A stretch of 64,000 bases of DNA, taken from assembly GCA_020632715.1 (NCBI GenBank), contig JACKFA010000001.1:620001-684000 (forward strand). The letters are read 5' to 3'. Position numbers and translations under genes: made by a program. Source of the stretch: Deltaproteobacteria bacterium (lineage in GTDB: Bacteria > Myxococcota_A > UBA9042 > PHBI01). Shown in pieces: positions 1 to 7,923 of this stretch. Within the stretch, counting starts at the first letter, position 1, and the number at the start of each line of letters is the position of its first letter. Under the pieces are notes generated by a model, which was not told the origin of the DNA, made no database searches, and saw only the letters and a list, made by a program, of their open reading frames with translations.

Positions 1-2
1 GC

Positions 3-836
3 ATGGCGCTGCTGATGGCCGCGAGCTGGATCGGTGAGGACACCTGCATCCACCTCTACGGCTTCTACCACTACGCGCCGGGCTGGCACCTCGTGGTCGA
101 CCAGGTGCCGCTCCTCATCGTCACGATCTGGCCCATCGTCATCCACTCCGCCTGGGACCTCGCGCGCCGCCTCGCGCGCGCGAACGCGAAGTCGCTGCCC
201 GGCGAGGCGGAGCCCGCCCCCGCCGCGGCCGCCCTCGCCCGCCGCGCCGCGGTCGTCGGCGCCCTCGTCGTCCTCGCCGACGCCTCGCTCATCGAGCCCA
301 TCGCCGTCCGCTCGGGACTCTGGTGGTGGACCGAGCCCGGCCTCTTCGCGGTGCCGCCCATCGGGATCCTCGGCTGGGCCTACTTCGCGGGCCTCGCGAT
401 GGCCCTCCTCTCCTGGCCGCGCCTGCGCTCGCCCGCTCAGAAGGCCGCCGCGGTGCTCGTCCTCGCCCCGCTGGGGACGCACCTGCTCCTGCTCGCGACC
501 TGGTGGGGCGCCCTCCGGTGGGTGAACGGCGACGTCGCCCCGTGGCCCGTGGTCGCCGTCGCGTGGGCCCTCGCGCTGGCGCTCGCCGCGGTCGCCGTCC
601 GCCGCCGCGCAGGTCGGACCATCCCGCCGTGGGAGCTCCTCGTCCGGGTGCCCGCGGCCGCCTTCTTCTTCGTGCTGCTCGCCGCCCACGGCGCGGGCGA
701 CGGCGCGCTCGTCGCCTACGCCCTCGCCTTCGCCCCGCCCTACCTCGCGCTCACCTGGGCCGCGACGCGGACGCGCGGGCCGCTACGCGCACCCTCGGAA
801 TGGACGGGTGGATGCGCGAGACCACCTCGTAGTTGA
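3..836 (+). CDS. Polytopic membrane protein resembling carotenoid-biosynthesis (CruF/DUF422-like) family, 5' partial
   Basis: The product is a hydrophobic protein of at least 277 residues with about seven membrane segments. Spaced landmarks resemble the DUF422/CruF carotenoid-biosynthesis family: an early GFYHY after an acidic GED, an Ile/Trp-rich helix ending in WDLARR, a GLWWW motif and a VPPIGILGW motif. In that family a small polytopic enzyme acts on carotenoid ends in the membrane; whether this protein does so is an inference. The ATG at position 3 is probably internal, because coding sequence appears to run in from before the window. The last 86 bp overlap the convergent alr gene. The final 20 residues are polar and may simply be read-through into the alr complement. 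Confidence 0.5.
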   Translation: MALLMAASWIGEDTCIHLYGFYHYAPGWHLVVDQVPLLIVTIWPIVIHSAWDLARRLARANAKSLPGEAEPAPAAAALARRAAVVGALVVLADASLIEPIAVRSGLWWWTEPGLFAVPPIGILGWAYFAGLAMALLSWPRLRSPAQKAAAVLVLAPLGTHLLLLATWWGALRWVNGDVAPWPVVAVAWALALALAAVAVRRRAGRTIPPWELLVRVPAAAFFFVLLAAHGAGDGALVAYALAFAPPYLALTWAATRTRGPLRAPSEWTGGCARPPRS

Positions 837-1986
837 TCGACCCCATCCAGCCGGCGAGGTCCTCGGCGGAGACGCGCTCCTCCCCGTCCTGGCCGAGGAG
901 CGTCGCCACGTCGCCGGCGACGACGCCGGGCACGTGGGTCACGTCGACCATCGCCATGTTCATGCAGATCCGCCCCCGGATCGGCGCGCGCACGCCGTGC
1001 AGCAGCACGTGCGCGACGTTCGACAGGCGCCGGTCGTAGCCCTCGTAGTAGCCGACCGGGAGGATCGCGATGCGCATCGGGTACGTCGCGCGGAACGTGC
1101 GCCCGTAGCCGACGAAGCCGCCGACGGGCACGTCCTTGACCTGCACGACGCGCGCGCGCCACGACAGCGCCGGGCGCAGCTCCGGGAGGAAGCCGCCGCG
1201 TCCCTCCGGATCGTTCCGGTTCGCGAGCGCGACCGCGACCGCGTAGGTCTCCCCCGACGGCCAGAGCCCGTAGCTCGCGATCCCGACGCGCACGAGCTCC
1301 TCGTGGGTCTTCCCCCAGAGGATGGCCGCGGCGGAGTTCGCGGTGTGGCGGATCCGCGGCGCGATGCCAGCCGCGCGGAACGCCTCCGACGCCTCGTCGA
1401 AGCGCCCGAGCTGCCCCATCGCGAAGCGGTGGTCCGTCGTGTCCTCGATGTCGGCGTAGTGGGTCGAGAGCCCCTCGAGGACGACCCCGTCGAGCGCCTG
1501 CGCCTCGCAGCCGAGCGCGAGCGCCTCCGCGAGCGGGAGCCCCTGCCGGTGGTTGCCCGTCTCGACCTTCACGTGCACCGGCACGGGCCGCCCCGCCGCG
1601 CGCCCGGCCGCCGCGAGCGCCGCGAGCACGTCGCGGTCGTAGACCACGAGGCGCACGTCCGCCGCGACGGCGCGCGCCGCGTGGGCGGCCGGCACGTTGC
1701 CGCACACGTAGAGCGGGGCGGCCACGCCCGCCGCGCGCAGGGCCTCGGCCTCGGGGAGCGAGTTCGTGACGAGCCAGTCGGCGCCTGCGTCGACGAAGGC
1801 GCGCGCGGCGAGGGCGAGCCCGTGGCCGTAGGCGTCGGACTTCACGACCGGCGCGAGCAGGACGCCGTCGCCGACGCGGCGCCGGAGCTCGCGGACGTTG
1901 TGCCCGAGGGCGTCCGCGTCGACCTCGCACCAGGAGAGCTCGCCGGGGTCGACCCCGGCCGGCGTCGGCGCCGTGATCGCGGCCAT
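751..1986 (-). CDS. alr: Alanine racemase
   Basis: This 411-residue protein is a PLP-dependent fold-III enzyme that interconverts L- and D-alanine for peptidoglycan precursors in the cytoplasm. The PLP lysine is K49 in the motif VVKSDAYGHG. The C-terminal domain carries FVGYGRTFRA, which contains the catalytic tyrosine, then LPVGYYEGYDR. The typical family ending INYEVVSRI is present. Length fits the family (about 360-400) with a short N-terminal extension. The ATG at 1986 lies one base after the stop of the UPF0262 gene, so it is the last gene of an mscS-UPF0262-alr operon. Its 3' end overlaps the convergent membrane-protein gene. Confidence 0.95.
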   Translation of the reverse strand: MAAITAPTPAGVDPGELSWCEVDADALGHNVRELRRRVGDGVLLAPVVKSDAYGHGLALAARAFVDAGADWLVTNSLPEAEALRAAGVAAPLYVCGNVPAAHAARAVAADVRLVVYDRDVLAALAAAGRAAGRPVPVHVKVETGNHRQGLPLAEALALGCEAQALDGVVLEGLSTHYADIEDTTDHRFAMGQLGRFDEASEAFRAAGIAPRIRHTANSAAAILWGKTHEELVRVGIASYGLWPSGETYAVAVALANRNDPEGRGGFLPELRPALSWRARVVQVKDVPVGGFVGYGRTFRATYPMRIAILPVGYYEGYDRRLSNVAHVLLHGVRAPIRGRICMNMAMVDVTHVPGVVAGDVATLLGQDGEERVSAEDLAGWMGSINYEVVSRIHPSIPRVRVAARASASRPR

Positions 1987-1987
1987 C

Positions 1988-2464
1988 TCAGGCCCCCCCG
2001 TGGCGGCGGTGGTTCTTGATGAGGTGCTCGGGGAGGTCGGTCCCGAGGAGGAAGACGAGGGTGAAGAGGCGCCGCGCCATGCCGAGATCCATCGCGAGGT
2101 GCGCGCGGAGCTCCTTCTTCAGGAGCTCGCCCGCCTCGTCGTGGACGAGCTTCTTCGCGTAGTCGAGGGTGTCGAGGTCGCGCATCCCGAACGCGCCGCC
2201 GGCCGTGCGGGCCATCTGCACGATGACGTCGCGGTAGTCGCGCAGGACCGAGCGGAGGCGCGCGTGGGACACCTCGTGGAGGACCGAGGCCCCGGCGGCG
2301 TCCTCGACGGAGAAGCCCGCGCCGCCGTCGGCGCGGCGGTGGACGGTCACGTGGGGCGGGGAGCCGTCGCACTCGAAGTTGAGGTCGAGGAGGGCGCCCT
2401 GCCACTCGCGCTCGCGGTCCTTCGTGACCTCACGGTAGAGGTCGGGGTCGATCCTGAACTTCAC
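1988..2464 (-). CDS. UPF0262 family protein
   Basis: The product has 158 residues. Its C-terminal half matches the UPF0262 pattern as I know it: LRDYRDVI, a central LDYAKKLVHDEAGELL and the terminal MDLGMARRLFTL. UPF0262 proteins are small, soluble and uncharacterised, common in Alphaproteobacteria and present in Myxococcota. There is no signal peptide and no membrane segment. The first 35 bp overlap the end of the mscS-like gene and the stop is one base before alr, so the three genes are probably co-transcribed. No function can be read from the sequence. Confidence 0.85.
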   Translation of the reverse strand: MKFRIDPDLYREVTKDREREWQGALLDLNFECDGSPPHVTVHRRADGGAGFSVEDAAGASVLHEVSHARLRSVLRDYRDVIVQMARTAGGAFGMRDLDTLDYAKKLVHDEAGELLKKELRAHLAMDLGMARRLFTLVFLLGTDLPEHLIKNHRRHGGA

Positions 2465-3851
2465 GCGGTCTCTCGGGGTCGGGAGGGGTCGGCGGGTCGC
2501 CCGCGGCGCCGCCGTCGCGGCGGGCGCCCTCGTGGGCGTGGTCGATGTGCTCGATGCGGAGGGCGGTCCCCTTCGGCACGTCGAGCGTGCGGATCGGGAA
2601 GGGGATGACGATGCGCTCGCGATCGAAGCGCTTGTGCAGCGTGCGGATGAAGTTGTCCTGGAGTCCGAAGTGGTCCTCCCAGGTGCGCGCGCAGAGCCAC
2701 ACCCAGAACTCGATGGCGCTGTCGCCGAAGTTGTGGAAGACGACGCGCGGCTTGAAGCCGGAGACGCCGCGCGGATCGCCGTCCTGGACGGTCTGGGCCA
2801 CGTCGAGGGCGACGCGGGCGACGTGATCGAGGTCGGACGAGTACGACACGCCGCAGGACGCCTTGAACTTGCAGCTCTCGCGCGGGCGCGACCGGTTCAC
2901 GAGCGTCGTCTTCGCGAGCTTCGAGTTCGGCACGATGACGTGCATGTCGTCGCGCGTGAGGATGCGCGTCGTGCGCCAGCCGATGGAGAGCACGACCCCC
3001 GCCTGCTCGCCCTCGAGCTCCACGAAGTCGCCGACCGCGATGGGCTGATCGGCCGCGAGGAGGAGGCCGGCGAGGAAGTCCTCGAGGGTGCCCTGGAGGG
3101 CGAGACCGATGGCGATGGAGGTGACGCCGAGGGAGGCGAGGATCGGGGTCACGTCGAGGCCGAGCGACGAGAGCGCCATGAGGGCGCCGACGATGTAGAA
3201 CGCGGCGCGGAGGGCGGTGCGGAGCACGACGCCCGAGGTCTTCAGCACCTTCGAGCGGTCGGTGCGGGCGACCATCCAGGCCTCGGCGACGCCGTCGGCC
3301 AGGAGCACGATCAGGATGATGATCGTCGTCTCGCTGCCCTTCTTGATGTAGTAGGCGACGGCCGCGGGGATGGGGACGAGCGCCGCCCAGAGCGTGACCC
3401 CGAGGAGGATCACCGTGAGGTAGAGCGGGCGCGTCAGGGCCTGCGCGAAGCGCTCGTCGAGGACGCTGTCGGGGCCGACGAAGCGGCGCGCGGCGGCGTC
3501 GAGGCCCTTCCGGACGGCGTAGAAGCCGGCCGCGACGAAGCCGATGAGGAGGAGCGTCGCCGTGACCCAGGGCGTCGCGTCGTGCCGGATCACGGCCTTC
3601 ACGTCGGGCGGGAGGTCGACCGCGAGCGCCCAGAAGTAGAGCCCGAGGAGGACGCCCGCGAGGGTGATGACCGTCCAGAGCCCGGAGATGACGCGGTCGC
3701 CGACGCGCAGGCGGCTCAAGCGGTCGGTGTGCTGCCGCGCGAGGCGGCGCACCGTGCGCCGGAGGACCGCGAGGAGCACGATCCAGGCGAGGAAGAGGAG
3801 CGACGGCCAGAGCCAGGGCCAGGCCGCGCCGAAGAGCGCGTCGGGGTTCAC
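2430..3851 (-). CDS. MscS-family mechanosensitive ion channel
   Basis: This is an inner-membrane protein of about 473 residues. Several N-terminal hydrophobic helices precede the MscS core: a pore-lining helix region SLGVTSIAIGLALQGTLED, then the beta domain with VGDFVELEGEQAGVVLSIGWRTTRI and VIVPNSKLAKT, then a soluble alpha/beta domain ending in an FPIRTLDV motif typical of small-conductance channels. Channels of this family release solutes on hypo-osmotic shock. Two GTG starts are possible, at 3896 and 3851; I prefer 3851, which places a short periplasmic tail before the first helix, but neither has a good ribosome binding site. It is divergent from modA and overlaps the downstream UPF0262 gene by 35 bp. 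Confidence 0.9.
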   Translation of the reverse strand: MNPDALFGAAWPWLWPSLLFLAWIVLLAVLRRTVRRLARQHTDRLSRLRVGDRVISGLWTVITLAGVLLGLYFWALAVDLPPDVKAVIRHDATPWVTATLLLIGFVAAGFYAVRKGLDAAARRFVGPDSVLDERFAQALTRPLYLTVILLGVTLWAALVPIPAAVAYYIKKGSETTIIILIVLLADGVAEAWMVARTDRSKVLKTSGVVLRTALRAAFYIVGALMALSSLGLDVTPILASLGVTSIAIGLALQGTLEDFLAGLLLAADQPIAVGDFVELEGEQAGVVLSIGWRTTRILTRDDMHVIVPNSKLAKTTLVNRSRPRESCKFKASCGVSYSSDLDHVARVALDVAQTVQDGDPRGVSGFKPRVVFHNFGDSAIEFWVWLCARTWEDHFGLQDNFIRTLHKRFDRERIVIPFPIRTLDVPKGTALRIEHIDHAHEGARRDGGAAGDPPTPPDPERPREVQDRPRPLP

Positions 3852-3903
3852 GCCGACACGGTGGCATCGGGCCCCGGCGCGTGCAATGGATTCCACCCGG
3901 CGG

Positions 3904-3932
3904 TTGACCGCGCGCCGCGCGCGCCGTACTCA
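3904..3932 (+). promoter_or_regulatory. Candidate sigma-70 promoter for modABC
   Basis: TTGACC at 3904-3909 is followed by a 17-bp spacer and TACTCA at 3927-3932. The expected start point near 3939 is only a few bases before the modA ATG at 3943, so the transcript would have almost no leader. This is seen by eye only. The spacing and the TTGA core recur at several other gene starts in this window, which raises confidence slightly. Confidence 0.45.
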
Positions 3933-3942
3933 GGCTGATGTC

Positions 3943-4698
3943 ATGCGCACATTACTCATCGTCATGCTGACATGTCTCGCCGGCCCGGGGCTCTGGAGCT
4001 GCCGGGAGGCGCCGAAGGAGGTGACGATCCTCGCCGCGGCGAGCCTGCAGGACGTCGTCGACGAGGCGCGGCAGGCCTACTACAAGGGCCACGGGCTCGA
4101 GATCAGCGCGAGCTACGGCGGGTCTTCGACGCTCGCGCGGCAGATCGCCGAGGGGGCGACGGCCGACCTCTTCCTGTCGGCGGACGTCGCGTGGGCCGAG
4201 TGGCTCCGGGAGCGGCGCGCGACCTCCGCGGCGCCCGAGGTGCTCGCGAAGAACGCGCTCGTCGTGGTGGCGCCGAAGGAGCACCCGTTCGCCTGGACGG
4301 CGGGGGAGCCGCTCGCCGACGCGTTCGCCGGGCGCCTCGCCCTCGCGGAGCCGAGCCACGTGCCGGCCGGGAAGTACGCGAAGGCGGCGCTCGAGAAGCT
4401 CGGCGCGTGGGAGGCGCTCGCGCCGCGGGTGGTCTCGACCGCCGACGTGCGCGCGGCGCTCCGCCTCGTGTCGCTCGGCGAGGCCGACGCGGGCGTCGTC
4501 TACGCGACGGACGCGCTCGAGGCCGAGGGGACGGTCGTGGTCGTCGCGCGCCTCGCGCCCGAGCTGCACGAGGCGGTGCGGTACACGGCGCTGCTGCTCG
4601 ACACGGACGCGCGCGAGCGCGCCGCGGGCTTCCTCGCGTTCCTGCGGGGCCCCGAGGGGCAGGCGATCTTCGCGCGCCACGGGTTCCTGCCGCCGTGA
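3943..4698 (+). CDS. modA: Molybdate-binding protein of the ModABC transporter
   Basis: This 251-residue periplasmic solute-binding protein captures molybdate (possibly tungstate) for the ABC importer. Family landmarks are ILAAASLQDVVDEA near the mature N-terminus, the oxyanion-contacting ASYGGSSTLARQI, the SADVAWAEWL segment, KNALVVVAP and a late DAGVVYATDAL. The N-terminus is a hydrophobic signal ending in a Cys (LWSC), so it may be lipid-anchored, although Trp at -2 is unusual for a lipobox. The ATG at 3943 gives the natural signal peptide. Its TGA overlaps the GTG of modB by 4 bp. Confidence 0.93.
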   Translation: MRTLLIVMLTCLAGPGLWSCREAPKEVTILAAASLQDVVDEARQAYYKGHGLEISASYGGSSTLARQIAEGATADLFLSADVAWAEWLRERRATSAAPEVLAKNALVVVAPKEHPFAWTAGEPLADAFAGRLALAEPSHVPAGKYAKAALEKLGAWEALAPRVVSTADVRAALRLVSLGEADAGVVYATDALEAEGTVVVVARLAPELHEAVRYTALLLDTDARERAAGFLAFLRGPEGQAIFARHGFLPP

Positions 4699-5342
4699 CG
4701 GAGGTCGTGCTCACGTCGCTCGGCGTCGCGGCGCTCGCGGTGCTGTTGAGCCTCCCGTTCGCGGTGGGCGCGGCGTGGCTCCTCGCGCGCGGCCGCTTCC
4801 GCGGGAAGGTGCTCGTGGACGCGATCGTCCACCTGCCGCTCGTCCTGCCGCCGGTCGTCACGGGCTACGGCCTGCTCCTGCTCTTCTCGTCGGCGGGGCC
4901 GCTCGGGGGGCTCGGCCTCGCGTTCTCGACGGCGGGCGCGGCCGTCGCGGCGGCGGTCGTGTCGTTCCCCCTGATGGTGCGGCCTTTGCGGCAGGCGTTC
5001 GAGGCCATCGACGAGGGGCTCCTCGTGGCGGCGGCGAGCCTGGGCGCGCAGCCGCGGCGGGTGTTCTGGACGATAGCCCTCCCGCTCGCGCGGCCGGGGC
5101 TGCTCGCGGGCGCGGTGCTCGCGTTCGGGCGGAGCCTCGGCGAGTTCGGGGCGACGATCACGTTCGCCGGCGGCTTCACGGGCGGCACGCGGACGCTCCC
5201 CATCGCGCTCCACAACGCGCTCCAGCGCCCGGACGGCGACGGCGAGGCGCTCGCGTTCGCGGCGGTGTCGACGGCGCTCGCGCTCGCGACGGTGCTCGGC
5301 GGGGAGCTCTTGTCGCGGCGGCAGCGGGCGGCGACGGCGTGA
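4695..5342 (+). CDS. modB: Molybdate ABC transporter permease
   Basis: This 215-residue inner-membrane permease has about five membrane helices. The EAA loop that couples to the ATPase is seen as EGLLVAAASLGAQPRRVFW followed by a hydrophobic stretch, and a GEFGATITFAG motif typical of ModB lies near the C-terminus. The GTG start at 4695 overlaps the modA stop (GTGA), and its own stop overlaps the modC start in the same way. The three genes are therefore translationally coupled. Length is close to the usual 220-230. Confidence 0.93.
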   Translation: MTEVVLTSLGVAALAVLLSLPFAVGAAWLLARGRFRGKVLVDAIVHLPLVLPPVVTGYGLLLLFSSAGPLGGLGLAFSTAGAAVAAAVVSFPLMVRPLRQAFEAIDEGLLVAAASLGAQPRRVFWTIALPLARPGLLAGAVLAFGRSLGEFGATITFAGGFTGGTRTLPIALHNALQRPDGDGEALAFAAVSTALALATVLGGELLSRRQRAATA

Positions 5343-6382
5343 GGGCGCTCACCGCCTCCGGCCTCGTCGCGCGGCGCGGCGGCTTCACGCTCGCGCTCGA
5401 CGCGCGCTTCGACGCGCCGTTCACCGCGGTCCTCGGGGCGAGCGGCGCCGGGAAGAGCACGCTCTTGCTCGCGATCGGCGGCTTCGTGCGCCCCGACGCT
5501 GGCCGCGTCACGCTCGGCGACCGCGTGCTCTCGGGGCCGGGCGCGTGGGTTCCGCCGTGGGAGCGACGCGTGGGGACGGTCTTCCAGAAGCCGAACCTGT
5601 GGCCGCACAAGCGCGTCCGGGAGACGATCCGCTACGGCGGGCGGTACCGCGAGGACGACGTCATCGGGTGGTGCGGGCTCGAGGGGCTCCTCGACCGCAT
5701 GCCGGGCGGCCTCTCGGGGGGCGAGGCGCAGCGCGTGGCGATCGCGCGGACGGTGATGGCGCGCCCGGAGGCGCTGCTCCTCGACGAGCCGTTCACCGGG
5801 CTCGACCCGGCGCGCCGCCGCGAGCTCGGGACGCTGCTCCGGCGGGTGCAGGCGGAGCTCGACATCCCGGTCGTGTGCGTGACGCACGAGATCCCCGAGG
5901 CCCTCGATCTCACGGACCGCCTGCTCCTCGTCGCGGGCGGTCGGCGCGTGGCCGAGGGGTCGCTCGCGGAGCTCGCGGCGGTCGACGGCGTGCTCGAGCT
6001 CGTGGGGACCCTCGGCCTCGAGAACCGGCTCGAGGTCGAGATCCTCGGCGAGGAGCACGGGCTCACGCTCGCGGCGCTCGGCGACGCGCGGCTCCTGCTG
6101 CCGCGCTCGCCGCTCCCGGTGGGGGCGCGCGGGGTGGTGGCCATCCGCCCGGAGCACGTGGCGCTCGGGAGCGCGGCGATCGCGGGGCTCAGCGCGAGGA
6201 ACGTGCTGCCGGGCACGGTGATCGCCCTGTCGGCGGCCGCGGAGCGCGTGCTCGTGCAGGTGGACGTGGGGCAGCCCGTCGCGGCGGAGGTGACGCCGGC
6301 GTCGGTGCACGAGCTCGGCCTCGCGCCCGGGGCGCCCGTGTGGGTCGTCGCGAAGACCCTCGCCTTCCGGTGGCGCGCGTGA
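5339..6382 (+). CDS. modC: Molybdate ABC transporter ATP-binding protein
   Basis: This 347-residue cytoplasmic ATPase drives ModB. It has Walker A GASGAGKST (K39), signature LSGGEAQRVAIART, Walker B LLLDEPFTGLD and H-loop VTHEIPEA. After the nucleotide-binding domain comes a C-terminal region of about 110 residues ending in a TOBE/Mop-like beta domain (SARNVLPGTVIAL, a later ASVHELGL), which in ModC senses oxyanion. The GTG start overlaps the modB TGA by 4 bp. No ModE regulator gene is visible in the window. Confidence 0.93.
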   Translation: MRALTASGLVARRGGFTLALDARFDAPFTAVLGASGAGKSTLLLAIGGFVRPDAGRVTLGDRVLSGPGAWVPPWERRVGTVFQKPNLWPHKRVRETIRYGGRYREDDVIGWCGLEGLLDRMPGGLSGGEAQRVAIARTVMARPEALLLDEPFTGLDPARRRELGTLLRRVQAELDIPVVCVTHEIPEALDLTDRLLLVAGGRRVAEGSLAELAAVDGVLELVGTLGLENRLEVEILGEEHGLTLAALGDARLLLPRSPLPVGARGVVAIRPEHVALGSAAIAGLSARNVLPGTVIALSAAAERVLVQVDVGQPVAAEVTPASVHELGLAPGAPVWVVAKTLAFRWRA

Positions 6383-6401
6383 CGCCGGCGAGAACGCGTG
6401 C

Positions 6402-6430
6402 TTGAACGCCGTCCGGGGCGGCGGTACACA
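6402..6430 (+). promoter_or_regulatory. Candidate sigma-70 promoter for the phosphoglycerate-dehydrogenase-like gene
   Basis: TTGAAC at 6402-6407, a 17-bp spacer and TACACA at 6425-6430 lie just upstream of the GTG at 6473. A ribosome binding site GAGGAG sits at 6461-6466, seven bases from that GTG, which decides the start in favour of 6473 over the in-frame codon at 6398. Confidence 0.5.
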
Positions 6431-6472
6431 GCGGGGCGAGAGGGGGGGCTTCCCCCTCCAGAGGAGCGAAAC

Positions 6473-7813
6473 GTGGACCCGATCATCCCGCGTCAGTGGA
6501 CCGGGCGCTTCAAGAAGGCGCTCATCGTCGAGAACCCCGACCCGACCCTCGACGACCACCTCCGGAAGCTCGGCATCGAGCCGCACCGCGTCGACGACGC
6601 CCCCGACGAGGACGAGCTCGTGCGGATCCTCGAGGAGGGGCAGCACCAGCTCATCTTCAAGCGGAGCCGCGTCCTCATCACCGAGCGCGTGGTGCGCGCC
6701 TCGTCCGCCCTCGCCGGGGTCATGCTCTGCTGCATCGGCGACGACTCGGTCGACAAGGAGGCGTGCGCGCGCCACGGCGTCGTCGTCACGAACGACCCGG
6801 TGTCGAACGGGCGATCGGTCGCGGAGCTCGTGATCGGCGAGCTGATCGCGCTGTCGCGCCGCCTCTTCGACTCGGTCCGCGAGATGGACCAGAACATCTG
6901 GGTCAAGGACACGAAGAGCCGCTACGAGGTGCTCGGGAAGCGCCTCGGCATCGTCGGGCTCGGGCAGATCGGGCGCCAGGTCGCGCAGCTCGCGACCGCG
7001 ATGGGGATGGAGGTGCTCTTCTACGACGACGCCGTGATCCCGCGGGAGATCGGCATCGCGATGGGCTACGGCGCGTGCGACTCGCTCGCGCAGCTCATCG
7101 AGTCGTCGGACTTCGTGACGATCCACGTCTCGCCGACCGACGCCGACGGGAAGTCGAACGAGAACCTCTTCAACTACGACGTGTTCCGCGGGTTCGAGAA
7201 GAGGCCGAAGAAATCCGGGCCGCGCATCGTGCTCAACCTGTCGCGCGGCTTCGTCTTCCAGCCGGACGACCTCCGCCGCGCGGTCGCCGACGGCCTCGTC
7301 ACCTACGCCATCACCGACGTCTTCCCCGAGGAGCCCATGGCCTCGGTCGACAAGGCGTGGGCGAACCCGTACGGCGGTGAGCCGCGCATCTTCTCGACGC
7401 CGCACATCGGCGCGTCGACGCTCGAGGCGCAGCCGCGCATCGCCCGCTACGTCGCGCGCACGACCGAGCTCCTGACGAAGCTCGGGATGCTCCGGAACTG
7501 CGTCTTCCGCCCGCGCGCCTCCATCGAGTTCGAGGTGCCGCCCGAGGCGCGCCACATGCTCGCGGTCGTGCACGTCGACAAGCGCGGCACCAAGAAGGCC
7601 GTGGACGACGCGATCTACCGCTCGGGCGCCAACAACCTGCGCTCCTCGCACATCGACTTCCCCGACTTCGGGGTCGCCTACGAGCTCTCCGCGCTCGACC
7701 GCGGGCTCACCCCCGACGACGTCGCGGCGCTCGTCGCCGACGCGGGGCAGCTCACGGGCGTCTCGAACGCCATCCGGCACATCCGCGCGATCCCGCTGAC
7801 GACCGGCTCGTAA
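6473..7813 (+). CDS. serA: D-3-phosphoglycerate dehydrogenase-like 2-hydroxyacid dehydrogenase
   Basis: This 446-residue NAD-dependent enzyme belongs to the D-isomer 2-hydroxyacid dehydrogenase family. The likely reaction is oxidation of 3-phosphoglycerate, the first step of serine synthesis. The Rossmann motif is GIVGLGQIGRQVA. The catalytic Arg lies in LNLSRGF, the Glu in FPEEP and the His in TPHIGAST. The C-terminal 80 residues (HMLAVVHVDKRGTKKAVDDA onward) look like an ACT-type regulatory domain, as in type-II SerA. The closest alternative is another 2-hydroxyacid dehydrogenase with an ACT domain. It stands alone behind its own promoter. Confidence 0.82.
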   Translation: MDPIIPRQWTGRFKKALIVENPDPTLDDHLRKLGIEPHRVDDAPDEDELVRILEEGQHQLIFKRSRVLITERVVRASSALAGVMLCCIGDDSVDKEACARHGVVVTNDPVSNGRSVAELVIGELIALSRRLFDSVREMDQNIWVKDTKSRYEVLGKRLGIVGLGQIGRQVAQLATAMGMEVLFYDDAVIPREIGIAMGYGACDSLAQLIESSDFVTIHVSPTDADGKSNENLFNYDVFRGFEKRPKKSGPRIVLNLSRGFVFQPDDLRRAVADGLVTYAITDVFPEEPMASVDKAWANPYGGEPRIFSTPHIGASTLEAQPRIARYVARTTELLTKLGMLRNCVFRPRASIEFEVPPEARHMLAVVHVDKRGTKKAVDDAIYRSGANNLRSSHIDFPDFGVAYELSALDRGLTPDDVAALVADAGQLTGVSNAIRHIRAIPLTTGS

Positions 7814-7923
7814 CCCGGGGCGGTCCCACCGGGGCAGGAGGCGCCTCCGCGCGCGGCCCCCCGCGCCGCGGCGGGGGCGTCCGGGCGCTTGTGTTCCGAG
7901 GCTCGGGGCGCCACTCTCTCGGC

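Noticed and set aside
4865..7780. A 971-codon antisense frame over modB, modC and the dehydrogenase gene
   Set aside because: This is a shadow of three well-identified genes on the other strand, and its composition is typical of an antisense frame.
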